Of a stretch of DNA of 64,000 nucleotides, positions 36,853 to 46,135 are shown piece after piece. Under the pieces are notes generated by a model, which saw only the letters and a program-made list of their open reading frames with translations, made no database searches and was not told where the DNA came from. The position numbers and the translations under genes were made by a program. The DNA is taken from assembly GCF_036492635.1 (NCBI RefSeq), contig NZ_AP025305.1, forward strand, positions 1,922,001 through 1,986,000. The letters are read 5' to 3'. Every line of letters begins with the position of its first letter. Position 1 is the stretch's first letter. The stretch comes from Aureibacter tunicatorum (lineage in GTDB: Bacteria > Bacteroidota > Bacteroidia > Cytophagales > Cyclobacteriaceae).

Positions 36853-37590
36853 TTGGATTTTGAAATAAAATTGCCTCTGTTTGAGGGACCGTTTGATTTG
36901 TTGCTGTTTTTTATAGAAAGAGATGAAATAGAGATTCATGACATTCCTATATCCAGAATCACTGACGAGTTTTTAAGTTATTTACAGCAAATGGAAGAAC
37001 TTAATATTGAAGTGGCAAGCGAGTTTATTCTCATGGCGGCTACTTTGATGAAAATAAAATCCAAGATGTTGATTCCTAGGCCTGAATTGGATGAGCAAGG
37101 CGATGAAGTCGATCCTCGCGACGAATTAGTGTCTCACTTGATTGAGTATAAAAAGTTCAAGAAGATCGCACAAGATTTTTCTAGTTTTGAAAATCATTAT
37201 TTTGAAACAAGTCCTAGAGGCAATTTGTCTGAAGAGTTAAAAGAGTTGAATAAGGAGGTTGATGATGTTTCCTTGGAACTGCATGACTTGACGCTTTACC
37301 ATATCTTTAAAATGTATAATAAAGTGATGAAGAGATATGAGAATGAAAAAAATCATCAGATTCATAGTATTGTCAAGTACCCCTATACTATTGTGGAGCA
37401 AAAGGATTATATAATGAACAAACTTTTGGACAATGAAGGGTTGGCATTTGGTAGTATTGTTAATGATTTTCCAACCAAGATTGGATTGATCTTTAATTTT
37501 CTCGCAGTTTTGGATTTGTTGCAGTTGAATAAAATTAGATTGGAATTGGGAGAAGGATATAATAATTTCATGATTCATAAGTCAGCATAA
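36853..37590 (+). CDS. scpA: Segregation and condensation protein A, TTG start
   Basis: A 245-residue kleisin that links the SMC heads and ScpB in the condensin complex. The N-terminal block FEIKLPLFEGPFDLLLFFIERDEIEIHDIPIS and the helix EFILMAATLMKIKSKMLIPR are classic ScpA. The C-terminal winged helix ends LLQLNKIRLELGEGYNNFMI. An in-frame TGA at 36847 lies just upstream and the first internal Met comes only after the conserved N-terminus, so translation must start at TTG 36853 (or ATT 36850). A nearby ATG at 36846 is in another frame and stops after five codons. Confidence 0.92.
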   Translation: MDFEIKLPLFEGPFDLLLFFIERDEIEIHDIPISRITDEFLSYLQQMEELNIEVASEFILMAATLMKIKSKMLIPRPELDEQGDEVDPRDELVSHLIEYKKFKKIAQDFSSFENHYFETSPRGNLSEELKELNKEVDDVSLELHDLTLYHIFKMYNKVMKRYENEKNHQIHSIVKYPYTIVEQKDYIMNKLLDNEGLAFGSIVNDFPTKIGLIFNFLAVLDLLQLNKIRLELGEGYNNFMIHKSA

Positions 37591-37615
37591 GGAACCTAGG
37601 TAATTTTTATCAGAA

Positions 37616-38662
37616 ATGGATTTAAATCAAAAAGAAATACAGAAAACACTTAATACGAATAAAATTTGGGTTCCTGTCTTGTTGGGATTAGGTATAGTAG
37701 GGTACATGTTTTATCAAAACCCTGAGAATCTTGCCTCCATGAGCGAATTGAGAAAGGCGAAAATAGGACCATTGGTACTGTCGTTTTTCGTGATTTTGGC
37801 TAGGGATGCCGGATATGTGTACAGGATTAGAACATTGACAGAGCAAAAGCTGACTTGGGTTAGGAGTATCTATGTGATTATACTTTGGGAGTTTGCTTCG
37901 GCTGTTACACCGTCAGTAGTGGGAGGAACAGCTGTTGCGATTTTTATTTTATTAAAAGAAAAGATAAAGCTTGGTAGCGCTACGGCTTATGTGATGCTTA
38001 CGTCTATTTTGGATAACGCGTTTTTTATCATCTTTGCTCCTCTGGTTTTGTTGTATACAGGTTTGGACGTTTTTCCAGTGGTTAAACTAATATCAATCAA
38101 TACAAGTTTGCAATCTTTGTTTTGGGTTAGTTATGGTCTGATAGCTTTATACTGTTTCATATTTTCATATGCTTTGTTTATTAAGCCAAGAGGTTTCAAA
38201 TGGGTGTTGTTGAAAGTTACATCTTGGAGGCCGTTTAGAAGGTGGAGAAAAGGAGCATATGAATATGGTAATGATATATTAGGCGCTTCGGCTAATCTTC
38301 GAGGAAAGCCAGCAAGTTATTGGATGAAGATAATAGTGTCAACGGTTTTTGTTTGGTCAGCGAGATATTTGATGCTTAATTGCTTGATAAGTTCGTTTGT
38401 GGATGTGGATTTTGCGGATCAGATGAGGATTTTCGCTAGCCAGATTGTAATGTGGATCATTATGTTGATTTCGCCAACACCAGGAAGTAGTGGCACAGCT
38501 GAGTTTTTCTTTAATGAATTCTTTAATCAATATTTAGGGAATTTGACTTTTGTTACTAGCATTGTCTGGCGTATGTTGTCATATTATCCATATTTGATTT
38601 TGGGAGCGATCTTCTTGCCTAGATGGGTTAGACAACGTTTTTTTAAGAATAGTAAATCATAA
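37616..38662 (+). CDS. Flippase-like membrane protein (LPG synthase TM region, UPF0104 type)
   Basis: A 348-residue inner-membrane protein with about eight hydrophobic segments, matching the lysylphosphatidylglycerol synthetase transmembrane family (PF03706, YbhN/AglD-like). Visible family features are LVLSFFVILARDAGYVYRIR, WEFASAVTPSVVGGTAVAIFIL, and ISPTPGSSGTAEFFF near the C-terminus, where the PTPGSSGTAE loop is the typical conserved turn. Members act in lipid or glycolipid flipping, though the substrate is unknown here. It begins 26 bases after scpA and is followed 10 bases later by a DUF2461 gene, so these are probably co-transcribed. Confidence 0.85.
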   Translation: MDLNQKEIQKTLNTNKIWVPVLLGLGIVGYMFYQNPENLASMSELRKAKIGPLVLSFFVILARDAGYVYRIRTLTEQKLTWVRSIYVIILWEFASAVTPSVVGGTAVAIFILLKEKIKLGSATAYVMLTSILDNAFFIIFAPLVLLYTGLDVFPVVKLISINTSLQSLFWVSYGLIALYCFIFSYALFIKPRGFKWVLLKVTSWRPFRRWRKGAYEYGNDILGASANLRGKPASYWMKIIVSTVFVWSARYLMLNCLISSFVDVDFADQMRIFASQIVMWIIMLISPTPGSSGTAEFFFNEFFNQYLGNLTFVTSIVWRMLSYYPYLILGAIFLPRWVRQRFFKNSKS

Positions 38663-38672
38663 ATTAAGTTTC

Positions 38673-39338
38673 ATGAATACTTCTACTTCGACAATACTTA
38701 ATTTTTTAAGTGAATTGTCTGAAAATAATAATAAGGAATGGATGGATGAGCATAGAGCTGTCTATCACGAATCAAGAGATCTGTTTATAGAAATAGTAGC
38801 GAGATTGATTGAAGGAACGTCGAAATTTGATGATGAATTAGGCGGGTTGGAGCCAAAGAAGTGCATTTTTAGGTTGAACAGAGATATTAGATTCAGCAAG
38901 GATAAATCTCCATATAAGTTGAATTTTGGAGCTGCTTTTTCTGAAGAAGGAAAATCTGTCTCTTCGCCAGGATATTATTTTCACATACAGCCTGGAGGAG
39001 AAAGTTTTGTTGGGGGTGGAATGTATATGCCAGAACCTGCTCAGTTGAAAAAAATCAGACAAGAGATTGATTATAATGGCAGAGAGTTAAAAGCGATTGT
39101 TGATCAAGAGGATTTTGTGAATGAGTTTGGGAGCATTCAGGGAGAAAAATTGAAAAGGCCACCCAAAGGCTATCAAGCAGATCACCCGAATATTGAATTA
39201 TTGAAGATGAAAGGTTTTATTGTATTGAAATCTTTTTCAGACGACGATCTATTGAAAGACTCCATTATTGATGATGTGGTGGATACTTTTGCCAAGATAA
39301 AACCTCTAAAGGATTATTTAAGTGTGGCTATTTCTTAG
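38673..39338 (+). CDS. DUF2461 family protein
   Basis: A 221-residue cytoplasmic protein. The family markers are LNFLSELSENNNKEWMDEHRAVY near the N-terminus, CIFRLNRDIRFSKDKSPYK (the RxxRDxRFSxDKxPYK block) and SPGYYFHIQPGGESFVGGGMYMP in the middle. DUF2461 proteins are widespread in Bacteroidota and have no settled function. It starts 10 bases after the flippase-like gene. Confidence 0.9.
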   Translation: MNTSTSTILNFLSELSENNNKEWMDEHRAVYHESRDLFIEIVARLIEGTSKFDDELGGLEPKKCIFRLNRDIRFSKDKSPYKLNFGAAFSEEGKSVSSPGYYFHIQPGGESFVGGGMYMPEPAQLKKIRQEIDYNGRELKAIVDQEDFVNEFGSIQGEKLKRPPKGYQADHPNIELLKMKGFIVLKSFSDDDLLKDSIIDDVVDTFAKIKPLKDYLSVAIS

Positions 39339-39377
39339 TATCTTGATTCAATTTTAAACCAAAATTATTTTTAGGAT

Positions 39378-39734
39378 ATGATGAAGAGAGTATTTGGTGT
39401 TGTTATTATGATGTTGGTGATGGTTGGTAGCGTTAATCTTAATGCGGAGCTATTGCCTACTTCGTTGGCTATTACAGTAATTGATAATTTAGGAAACATT
39501 CAAAAAGGAGCTAAAGTCGCTTTGTATGACAACGAAGATGACTTGTTCAATGAAGAAGACGCTATTGACCAAGGTAGGACTGATAATAAAGGAAGGATAA
39601 CATTCAAAAAGCTTAAGCCAAAAGTCTATTACGTAAGGGCCACGCAAGGCAAAAAGACAAATGAGGGAGAGGCTGAAATTACAGGAAAGTTGATCTCAGG
39701 AAGAAAAAATAAAGTGAACATTGTAATCAGATAA
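39378..39734 (+). CDS. Small secreted Cna/carboxypeptidase-regulatory-like protein
   Basis: A 118-residue protein. Signal peptide about 1-24 (ending VNLNA), then one beta-sandwich of the carboxypeptidase-regulatory or Cna-B type: LAITVIDNLGNIQKGAKVALYDN, GRTDNKGRITFKKLKPKVYYVRA, then KKTNEGEAEI. Such single domains often act as extracellular or periplasmic accessory modules. The function is unknown. A second ATG three bases downstream is also possible. It is followed by a strong terminator. Confidence 0.75.
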   Translation: MMKRVFGVVIMMLVMVGSVNLNAELLPTSLAITVIDNLGNIQKGAKVALYDNEDDLFNEEDAIDQGRTDNKGRITFKKLKPKVYYVRATQGKKTNEGEAEITGKLISGRKNKVNIVIR

Positions 39735-39761
39735 AGTTGTCTATAAAGACAACTTTTTTTG
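39733..39761 (+). terminator. Intrinsic terminator
   Basis: AAAGTTGTC (39733-39741) pairs with GACAACTTT (39748-39756), followed by TTTTG. Confidence 0.85.
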
Positions 39762-39832
39762 TCTATATCAAGTAAGAGATAAGTTAACTTCCAGACAGAA
39801 GTATATTTTTCAAAATTAAAACTATCAAACCA

Positions 39833-41551
39833 GTGGAAAGAACTAAAGCGCAAGAATCCAGAGCAGCCATAGAGAAGTTATACATAGTGATGAGGCACCT
39901 TTTTATAAGAGGTTATTACAAGCCTGCGGGTGAGTCGGGGAAAGCCATCGTAAATGCTTTGTTGACATTGAGTCCTGAGATTTACGGATCTGTGGGCGAT
40001 GCTGAGAAAGTGGAGTTGGATGGTTTGGTTTATGTGATTGACAGATTGCCAAGAGGGATTGAGCAGTGCAGGTATGTGACTTTGACTTCCGATGAAGGAT
40101 TGAGAAATGCGGATTTTGAAGTGATTGTGCCTTCTAAACGAAGAAGAAACTGTTATCGAATAGATCAAGATCAAATGTATATTGAAGTAACTCGTGGTAG
40201 AAGCGAGATATATGATATTTTAACTCATTTGACTTTCTTGTTCATAGAAGCAGGGAAAATCAAGGATAATGCTATCGATGCTAAAGGTAGGTTGACAAGA
40301 GAGTGGTTGAAGGTTCAGGAAATTGCTTTGAGAAAAGATGATGAGCCTTTGATTGAAAAAGAAATCGCTTTCACATATTTGAGCGCTTTATTGGGAAGAT
40401 CTTTTGCTGAAGTGCAAAGAACATATGAGAGGTTTAACGAGGCAGGCTCTGATAATTCAGGGTTGTTTCAAATTGTATATTGGCTGGGAAAACTTGCTAT
40501 TGATGAGGACCTGGAAGGAGAGGATCGAAAGATCTCGTTCACTTCGAGCCTTAGAGAGCGAATAGGGCATCATATATATGGCGAATTATGGGCAAATAAT
40601 ATCAAAGCTTTTTTAGCCAAGAATGAATTATTGGAAAGGCCTTTGCATATTATCAGCGCTAACCTTCACAGTGTGATGAATACGCTATACAGCAAGGTTG
40701 CTGAAAAAGAGGTGTTTAGCGAAGGTTCTGAAAGTTTGGAACAGACAGCTTTATTGCTGAGTCAAAGAAATAATTCATTGGCACGGGCTCGAGTGGAAGA
40801 GTATGCAAACGATCATGGCTTGTCGTTTTTATCAGATTCCTCAGGGATGAATATAGGAGTGCAGGTGATTGATACCTCCAAAATCAATGTTTCGATGTTG
40901 CCTAAAGAGTTGGGCCCTTTGAATAAAAACCAACTTAAGAAAGAAAAACCAGTGATTTTGGTTATGGACTATGCGTTTGGAGAGCAAGCATTTGAGACTT
41001 TGGATGAATTGTTGAAGCCATTTTCCATCAAGGGAATAGAAGTTAAGATGAATGTGAAGTCAGTGAATATTATGGGCAAGGCTGGAATCTTGGAAGGGAA
41101 CAAGGGGGATATTATGATTCCAACCGCTCATGTATTTGAGGGGACTTCAGATAATTATCCTTTTGAAAATGATTTGGAGGTGCAGGATTTCGAGCAATCC
41201 GGTTTATCTGTTGTTAAAGGTTCAATGGTTACGGTATTGGGAACTTCGCTTCAGAATAAAGAGGTGTTGTCTTATTTCAAAGGCTCCACATGGAAGGCTA
41301 TTGGTTTGGAAATGGAGGGAGCTCACTATCAAAAAGCTATTCAAGCAGCGGCTATGATTAGAGAAGGGATTAGCAAAGATGTGAAAATTAGATATGCATA
41401 CTACGCTTCTGATAACCCTTTGCTTACGGGGCACACTTTAGCTTCCGGAAGTTTGGGAGAAATAGGAGTGAAGCCTACTTATCTAATTACCGTGAATATT
41501 TTGAAGAGAATTTTCAATTCAGCAGCTGAGTTAGACAAATTGGAGCAATGA
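39833..41551 (+). CDS. Conserved Bacteroidota protein with a C-terminal nucleoside-phosphorylase-like region
   Basis: A 572-residue cytoplasmic protein from a GTG start; I associate it from memory with the DUF6909 family of Bacteroidota, without being sure. The N-terminal half is mainly helical (IEKLYIVMRHLFIRGYY, EIYDILTHLTFLFIEAGKI). The last 220 residues look like the nucleoside phosphorylase/nucleosidase fold: KPVILVMDYAFGEQAFE, MGKAGILEGNKGDIMIPT, and the nucleobase-site-like WKAIGLEMEGAHYQKAIQ, which resembles the catalytic MExA region of AMP or MTA/SAH nucleosidases. An enzyme of nucleotide metabolism is a reasonable guess only. It is convergent with the K+ channel gene, sharing a terminator. 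Confidence 0.7.
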   Translation: MERTKAQESRAAIEKLYIVMRHLFIRGYYKPAGESGKAIVNALLTLSPEIYGSVGDAEKVELDGLVYVIDRLPRGIEQCRYVTLTSDEGLRNADFEVIVPSKRRRNCYRIDQDQMYIEVTRGRSEIYDILTHLTFLFIEAGKIKDNAIDAKGRLTREWLKVQEIALRKDDEPLIEKEIAFTYLSALLGRSFAEVQRTYERFNEAGSDNSGLFQIVYWLGKLAIDEDLEGEDRKISFTSSLRERIGHHIYGELWANNIKAFLAKNELLERPLHIISANLHSVMNTLYSKVAEKEVFSEGSESLEQTALLLSQRNNSLARARVEEYANDHGLSFLSDSSGMNIGVQVIDTSKINVSMLPKELGPLNKNQLKKEKPVILVMDYAFGEQAFETLDELLKPFSIKGIEVKMNVKSVNIMGKAGILEGNKGDIMIPTAHVFEGTSDNYPFENDLEVQDFEQSGLSVVKGSMVTVLGTSLQNKEVLSYFKGSTWKAIGLEMEGAHYQKAIQAAAMIREGISKDVKIRYAYYASDNPLLTGHTLASGSLGEIGVKPTYLITVNILKRIFNSAAELDKLEQ

Positions 41552-41563
41552 TAAAAAATAGAG

Positions 41564-41587
41564 AAGGAGATGCTTAAGCGTCTCCTT
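41564..41587. terminator. Shared terminator of convergent genes, overlapping a stop codon
   Basis: AAGGAGA (41564-41570) pairs with TCTCCTT (41581-41587), and GCTTAAGC in between is itself palindromic. The stop codon of the K+ channel gene (41574-41576) lies inside the hairpin. Confidence 0.7.
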
Positions 41588-42446
41588 TAGTGTCCTCAGC
41601 TAGTTCTAGGTTTTCTTCATATGCGCTGATGTTGGTGCCGCAATTAGGGCAATATTTGCAAGCGACTTGATGTCGCTTTTTTTCTTTCTTTTTTTCGTTT
41701 GATTTTTCAACTTCTTCCATGAAAGCGGATGAAATTATACCTGTGGGCAAGGCTACTATTCCAATGCCTAGAAGCGCGATAATTCCCCCGATCACTTTTC
41801 CCCACGGTGTTATTGGGTACACATCACCGTAACCTACAGTAGTAAGCGTAACGATTGCCCACCAAAATGTGCTTAAAATATTCGGAAAAGCATCTGGCTG
41901 AGCTTCATTCTCCAGGTTGTACATTAAAGAAGACGCGACAACCATAAGTATGAAGGTGATGAAAAAAGTGACGCCAAGGTCTGCTTTTTTCTGGCTCAGA
42001 ACCCTGCCTACCACTTTGATGGACTTAGAGTACCTGCCTAGCTTTAATACTCTCAATAGTCGTATGAGTCGTAAATTCCAAAGTAGCCTCAGATCTATTT
42101 TAAGTATGTAAGGCAAGTAGAAAGGTAAAATAGCGAACAGGTCAATAAGTCCCTCGCTTGAAAACATGAATTTAAGAATGGCTTTGAATCTAGATACATT
42201 TTTGTAAAGTAAATCGGCAGTCCAAATTCTTAATATATATTCCAACGTGAAAATGGTGACAGAGAAAATTTCGAATTTCCAAAAAATGGAAGTGTATTTA
42301 TGTTCCATTTCAGCGAAGGATGCCAATACAATTGCTCCTAAATTGAGTAAAATGATCGTGTAAATAGAGTAATCGAAAACTTTGCTGGGCAAATACTCTT
42401 TGTTGTTGGCTGAGATTATCTTGAAAACCTTTTCCTTGAATTTCAT
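41574..42446 (-). CDS. Voltage-gated potassium channel with a C-terminal Cys motif
   Basis: A 290-residue six-segment ion channel subunit. S1-S3 lie at about 28-120. S4 is RLIRLLRVLKLGRYSKSIKVVGRVL, with Arg/Lys about every third residue. S5 is VTFFITFILMVVASSLM. The pore helix and selectivity filter WWAIVTLTTVGYGDVYPITPWG identify K+ selectivity, and S6 is GGIIALLGIGIVALPTGII. After S6 comes a charged helix (EKSNEKKKEKKRHQ) and CKYCPNCG, a CxxCxxC knuckle that could bind one metal or respond to redox. The end is acidic. It is convergent with the 39833 gene. Confidence 0.93.
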   Translation of the reverse strand: MKFKEKVFKIISANNKEYLPSKVFDYSIYTIILLNLGAIVLASFAEMEHKYTSIFWKFEIFSVTIFTLEYILRIWTADLLYKNVSRFKAILKFMFSSEGLIDLFAILPFYLPYILKIDLRLLWNLRLIRLLRVLKLGRYSKSIKVVGRVLSQKKADLGVTFFITFILMVVASSLMYNLENEAQPDAFPNILSTFWWAIVTLTTVGYGDVYPITPWGKVIGGIIALLGIGIVALPTGIISSAFMEEVEKSNEKKKEKKRHQVACKYCPNCGTNISAYEENLELAEDTKGDA

Positions 42447-42492
42447 TGAGGTTATATTTGAAAGTTGATTAACCCAAAAATAATTATATCTA

Positions 42493-42771
42493 ATGCTGAG
42501 AAAAAAGAATAAACAAGTTTTTTTTGAAGGAAAAGATGTGGCTGACTTGAAAAGCCAAGTGGCGGACTATTTTAAGCAGAATATTTCACAAAGATATAAT
42601 ATGCTTTCTTTTCACTTTGTGTCCAAACATTCTCTGTTATTGGATTATTTGGATGAGTATTTATGGACGGAAATGATAGAGCATATTGTGAGTGGGCAAA
42701 CATTGGTGGATGTGAATTGCCATGAAGATGAAAAAGTTGAAAAAGTGGAATTGACGGTATTTGTCAGTTGA
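42493..42771 (+). CDS. Small hypothetical protein
   Basis: A 92-residue soluble protein, pI near neutral, with no signal peptide. It has a helical start (GKDVADLKSQVADYFKQNI) and a final segment VEKVELTVFVS. I do not recognise it. It is divergent from the K+ channel gene and convergent with the cupin gene, with a long hairpin after its stop. The ATG and steady codon use support a real gene; the function is unknown. Confidence 0.6.
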   Translation: MLRKKNKQVFFEGKDVADLKSQVADYFKQNISQRYNMLSFHFVSKHSLLLDYLDEYLWTEMIEHIVSGQTLVDVNCHEDEKVEKVELTVFVS

Positions 42772-42805
42772 TGAAATGCATGTGAATTAAATCACATACA
42801 TTTCA
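42772..42805. terminator. Hairpin between convergent genes, no T-tract
   Basis: TGAAATG-C-ATGTGA (42772-42785) pairs with TCACAT-A-CATTTCA (42792-42805) with one mismatch. It overlaps the end of the cupin gene. The lack of a T-run makes a Rho-independent role uncertain. Confidence 0.45.
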
Positions 42806-43584
42806 ATGATTTCGAAACCTTCAGGTGTTAAGTTATAAATCTCAGCCTCTGTGGAAGTCGCTGGTAATAATACCGTTTGGCCTTGACTAGCATATACTTT
42901 TGTCTGTGATTGATGCTCGATAATTTCCACATCGCCGGAAACAACATAGTACATTATAAATGATTTTATCTCAGCGTTGTCAAATAAAATTGGTTCGTTG
43001 AATTCTAGTAGATTGCAATGAAAGTACGGGCTTGATAGCACTGATGATGTTTCATTAATGTTCTTCTCAAAATTCACTATTTGAACGTTGACATCGCTTC
43101 TGTAGCCAATTGTTTTTTGGATCGTATTAAGGCTTTGTTCATTCAGTATTTCTTGATTCATTGATGGATTGAATTCCATCGAAAAGAAAGTTGCCGAGCC
43201 CTTGATTTGCCAGATAGCTCCTGAAGGAATGAATATGAAGCTGCCTTTTGATAGTTTCATATTTTTGATCTCAGAAGCATATTGAATTAAAATGCTGTCA
43301 TCAGAGCAGTCTAATACGTATAGAAGTTGATGCGTGAATTCGTCGCTGAATTCATCTTCTGTTCTTTTGTCAGAGTAGCAATAGAAGTTTTCTTCATCAA
43401 ATGTTCTAATGGCTGTTCGATACGGAAAGACATCTTCATGCATCTCCTCAAGGTGTTCTGAAAATGGATTTTCTTTTTCCGTAATCCATTTTTTTAATTC
43501 ATTGGAATCAAGATCTAGAATAAGTCCTTTGGCAGGAGAATCTTTGACTAATAGAGGGCTATTGATTGTGTTGTTTGTATTCAT
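42787..43584 (-). CDS. Cupin protein resembling class I mannose-6-phosphate isomerase
   Basis: A 265-residue protein. Two cupin-like halves are visible: MKLSKGSFIFIPSGAIWQIKG in the middle and VYASQGQTVLLPATSTEAEIYN near the end. The phrases GxFxxIPxGxxHxI and GxTVLLPA are those of ManA-type isomerases. The expected metal-ligand His residues (IPAGTVHA, the QxH pair) are not evident, because Trp replaces His in SGAIWQI. It may therefore be a non-catalytic relative or bind a different ligand. Its 5' end overlaps the DUF4924 gene by 26 bases, so the two minus-strand genes are coupled. Confidence 0.6.
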   Translation of the reverse strand: MNTNNTINSPLLVKDSPAKGLILDLDSNELKKWITEKENPFSEHLEEMHEDVFPYRTAIRTFDEENFYCYSDKRTEDEFSDEFTHQLLYVLDCSDDSILIQYASEIKNMKLSKGSFIFIPSGAIWQIKGSATFFSMEFNPSMNQEILNEQSLNTIQKTIGYRSDVNVQIVNFEKNINETSSVLSSPYFHCNLLEFNEPILFDNAEIKSFIMYYVVSGDVEIIEHQSQTKVYASQGQTVLLPATSTEAEIYNLTPEGFEIIEMYVI

Positions 43585-44080
43585 GGCTTAGATAGGATAG
43601 TACGAGTCCGAATGATTCCAGCATTTCTTTTTGTTCGTTATTGATGTTTCTTCCATTGATCTGAGAGATCAAATAACCATAAACGCCGTTAAGACAAATT
43701 TGAATAGGGTTGTTGATTTGTTGATTGCTGAATTCAATGTTTTTTTGAATAAAGGGCCTTGCATACATGAAAACATCTTGATATTTTTTATCAGTTCCAA
43801 GAAGTTGCAAATGTATTTCCATTAAGGATTGCACAAGCTTTTCAGCTTCTTCGATATGTCCTTTTTCTTGAAGACCTTGATCGATCATTGTGTCGCAGAA
43901 TTCCATGTACCAATTTCTTTGATACTCTTTTTCATCTTCAGGGACAGGAAAGTGCTTGACTACGTATTCGCTGATTTCATTTTTGTTAAGGTCAAAGGCT
44001 CTGATCAGGTCTTCTGTTTTGTAAAGAAATATAATGTATTCGCTTATGTTTTCGGATTTCTTTTTTTCAGCTATATGCAT
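43559..44080 (-). CDS. DUF4924 family protein
   Basis: A 173-residue helical cytoplasmic protein. Its start MHIAEKKKSENISEYIIFLYKTEDLIRAFDLN has the pattern I recall for DUF4924 (N-terminal IAEYIxxMxxxEDLIRA). The family is confined mainly to Bacteroidota and has no known function. It is the first gene of a two-gene minus-strand unit overlapping the cupin gene. Confidence 0.75.
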   Translation of the reverse strand: MHIAEKKKSENISEYIIFLYKTEDLIRAFDLNKNEISEYVVKHFPVPEDEKEYQRNWYMEFCDTMIDQGLQEKGHIEEAEKLVQSLMEIHLQLLGTDKKYQDVFMYARPFIQKNIEFSNQQINNPIQICLNGVYGYLISQINGRNINNEQKEMLESFGLVLSYLSHEYKQHNQ

Positions 44081-44323
44081 TGCTTGTGTTTTTCTTAATA
44101 ATTTAAAGCAAAGAAATGAATTCTCTAGTTAACAAAGCAAATTTTAAGTTCAATTATATTCCAATCTTGTGCCAAAGATTAAATACATTTTTATTTGTAT
44201 CTAAGCATATCAATTAATTTGAATTAATTGTTAAATTTGTTGATTGATTCGGATTCGTGAACCCAATGGGTGGATATCGAAACGAAGAATTAGGTTAATG
44301 GAAATTCGATACAAAGTTGATAG

Positions 44324-46111
44324 ATGGATAATATTAGAAATTTTTGCATAATTGCGCATATTGACCATGGAAAGAGTACCTTGGCAGATAGGCTGTTGGA
44401 ACATACGCAGACGGTTTCAGACAGGCAAATGCAGGACCAGTTATTGGACAATATGGACTTGGAGCGTGAGAGAGGAATAACGATTAAGAGTCACGCTATT
44501 CAGATGAATTATTTACTCGATGGCAATGAATATGTGTTGAATTTGATTGACACGCCGGGACACGTGGATTTTTCTTATGAAGTTTCAAGGTCTATTGCAG
44601 CATGTGAAGGTGCTTTGTTGATTGTGGATGCGTCGCAAGGTATCGAAGCTCAGACAATCTCCAATTTGTATTTGGCAATGGAGAATGATCTGAAGATTAT
44701 TCCTGTATTGAATAAGATAGATTTGCCTGGGGCTATGCCGGAAGAAGTTTCTGATGAAATAGTGGACTTGTTGGGAGTTGAAAGAGAAGAAATCATCAGA
44801 GCAAGTGGCAAGACAGGCGAAGGAGTTGATGATATATTAAAAGCGATTGTTGAAAGAATTGACGCACCTTCAGGAGATCCTGAAGCTCCGCTTCAAGCTA
44901 TGATTTTTGATTCGCAATACAACCCATTTAGAGGTATTGAAGTTATTTTCCGTGTATTGAATGGAACAATTAGAAAGGGTGACCTTGTGAAGTTCGTGAA
45001 TACAGGGAAAGAGTATGGCGCTGATGAAATAGGAATTTTGAAACTTGAACAAGAACCGCAAAAAGAAATTTCCTCAGGTAATGTAGGTTATTTGATTTCA
45101 GGTATCAAGAACGCAAAGGAAGTAAAAGTAGGGGATACGATTACGCATAAGGAGAATCCATGTTCTCAAGCTATTCAAGGTTTTGAGGATGTGAAGCCGA
45201 TGGTATTCGCTGGTATTTACCCTGTGGATACTACAGAATATGAAGAGTTGAGAGCTTCTATGGAGAAGTTGCAATTGAATGATGCTTCATTGGTTTGGGA
45301 GCCGGAAACATCGGCTGCTTTGGGCTTTGGTTTTAGATGCGGGTTCTTAGGAATGCTCCATTTGGAGATTGTGCAAGAAAGGCTTGAACGAGAGTTTGAT
45401 ATGACAGTAATTACCACTGTTCCTTCTGTGCAGTTTAGAGCGGTGATGACCGATGATTCTGTGCAGTTGATCAATGCTCCTTCAGAAATGCCTGAGCCAA
45501 ATAAGGTGAAGCATATTGAAGAGCCGTTTATTAAAGCGCAAATCATCTCCAAGGCTGACTACATCGGTCCTATTATCAGCTTATGTATGGATAAGAGGGG
45601 GATTTTGAAAAATCAGGTTTATTTGACAACAGATCGAGTTGAATTGACATTTGATATCCCATTGTCTGAGATAGTTTTTGATTTCTTTGATAAACTAAAG
45701 ACAATTTCAAGAGGTTATGCGTCATTGGATTATGAGTTGATCGGAAACAGAGCTTCAAAGATGGTGAAGCTTGATGTTGCGTTGAATGGCGAGAAGGTTG
45801 ACGCTTTGTCTGCGATAGTGCATAGAGACAAAGCTTACGAATGGGGCAAAAGGCTTTGTGAGAAATTGAAGGAACTATTGCCAAGACAAATGTTTGAAAT
45901 TGCAGTTCAGGCTTCAATTGGTACGAAAATTATTGCTAGGGAAACTGTTAAGGCTTTGAGAAAGAATGTATTGGCCAAGTGTTATGGCGGTGATATTTCT
46001 CGTAAGCGTAAGTTGTTGGAGAAGCAGAAGAAAGGTAAAAAGCGTATGCGTCAAGTTGGAAATGTTGAAATTCCACAAGATGCGTTCATGGCTGTGCTAA
46101 AATTGGATTGA
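44324..46111 (+). CDS. lepA: Elongation factor 4 (ribosomal back-translocase GTPase)
   Basis: A 595-residue translational GTPase of usual length. The G motifs are G1 [14 protein letters not shown]2 within [12 protein letters not shown]3 DTPGHVDF and G4 NKIDLPGA. The LepA-specific C-terminal domain is intact, with [41 protein letters not shown] and [21 protein letters not shown]. It restarts stalled or mistranslocated ribosomes. It stands alone between a 243-base upstream gap and its own terminator. Confidence 0.98.
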   Translation: MDNIRNFCIIAHIDHGKSTLADRLLEHTQTVSDRQMQDQLLDNMDLERERGITIKSHAIQMNYLLDGNEYVLNLIDTPGHVDFSYEVSRSIAACEGALLIVDASQGIEAQTISNLYLAMENDLKIIPVLNKIDLPGAMPEEVSDEIVDLLGVEREEIIRASGKTGEGVDDILKAIVERIDAPSGDPEAPLQAMIFDSQYNPFRGIEVIFRVLNGTIRKGDLVKFVNTGKEYGADEIGILKLEQEPQKEISSGNVGYLISGIKNAKEVKVGDTITHKENPCSQAIQGFEDVKPMVFAGIYPVDTTEYEELRASMEKLQLNDASLVWEPETSAALGFGFRCGFLGMLHLEIVQERLEREFDMTVITTVPSVQFRAVMTDDSVQLINAPSEMPEPNKVKHIEEPFIKAQIISKADYIGPIISLCMDKRGILKNQVYLTTDRVELTFDIPLSEIVFDFFDKLKTISRGYASLDYELIGNRASKMVKLDVALNGEKVDALSAIVHRDKAYEWGKRLCEKLKELLPRQMFEIAVQASIGTKIIARETVKALRKNVLAKCYGGDISRKRKLLEKQKKGKKRMRQVGNVEIPQDAFMAVLKLD

Positions 46112-46135
46112 TGCTTTATTTTGCTTAACAATATA

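Noticed and set aside
44116-44217. A 33-codon plus-strand frame upstream of lepA.
   Set aside because: It shows no membrane span, no motif and ordinary AT-rich composition; it is probably chance.
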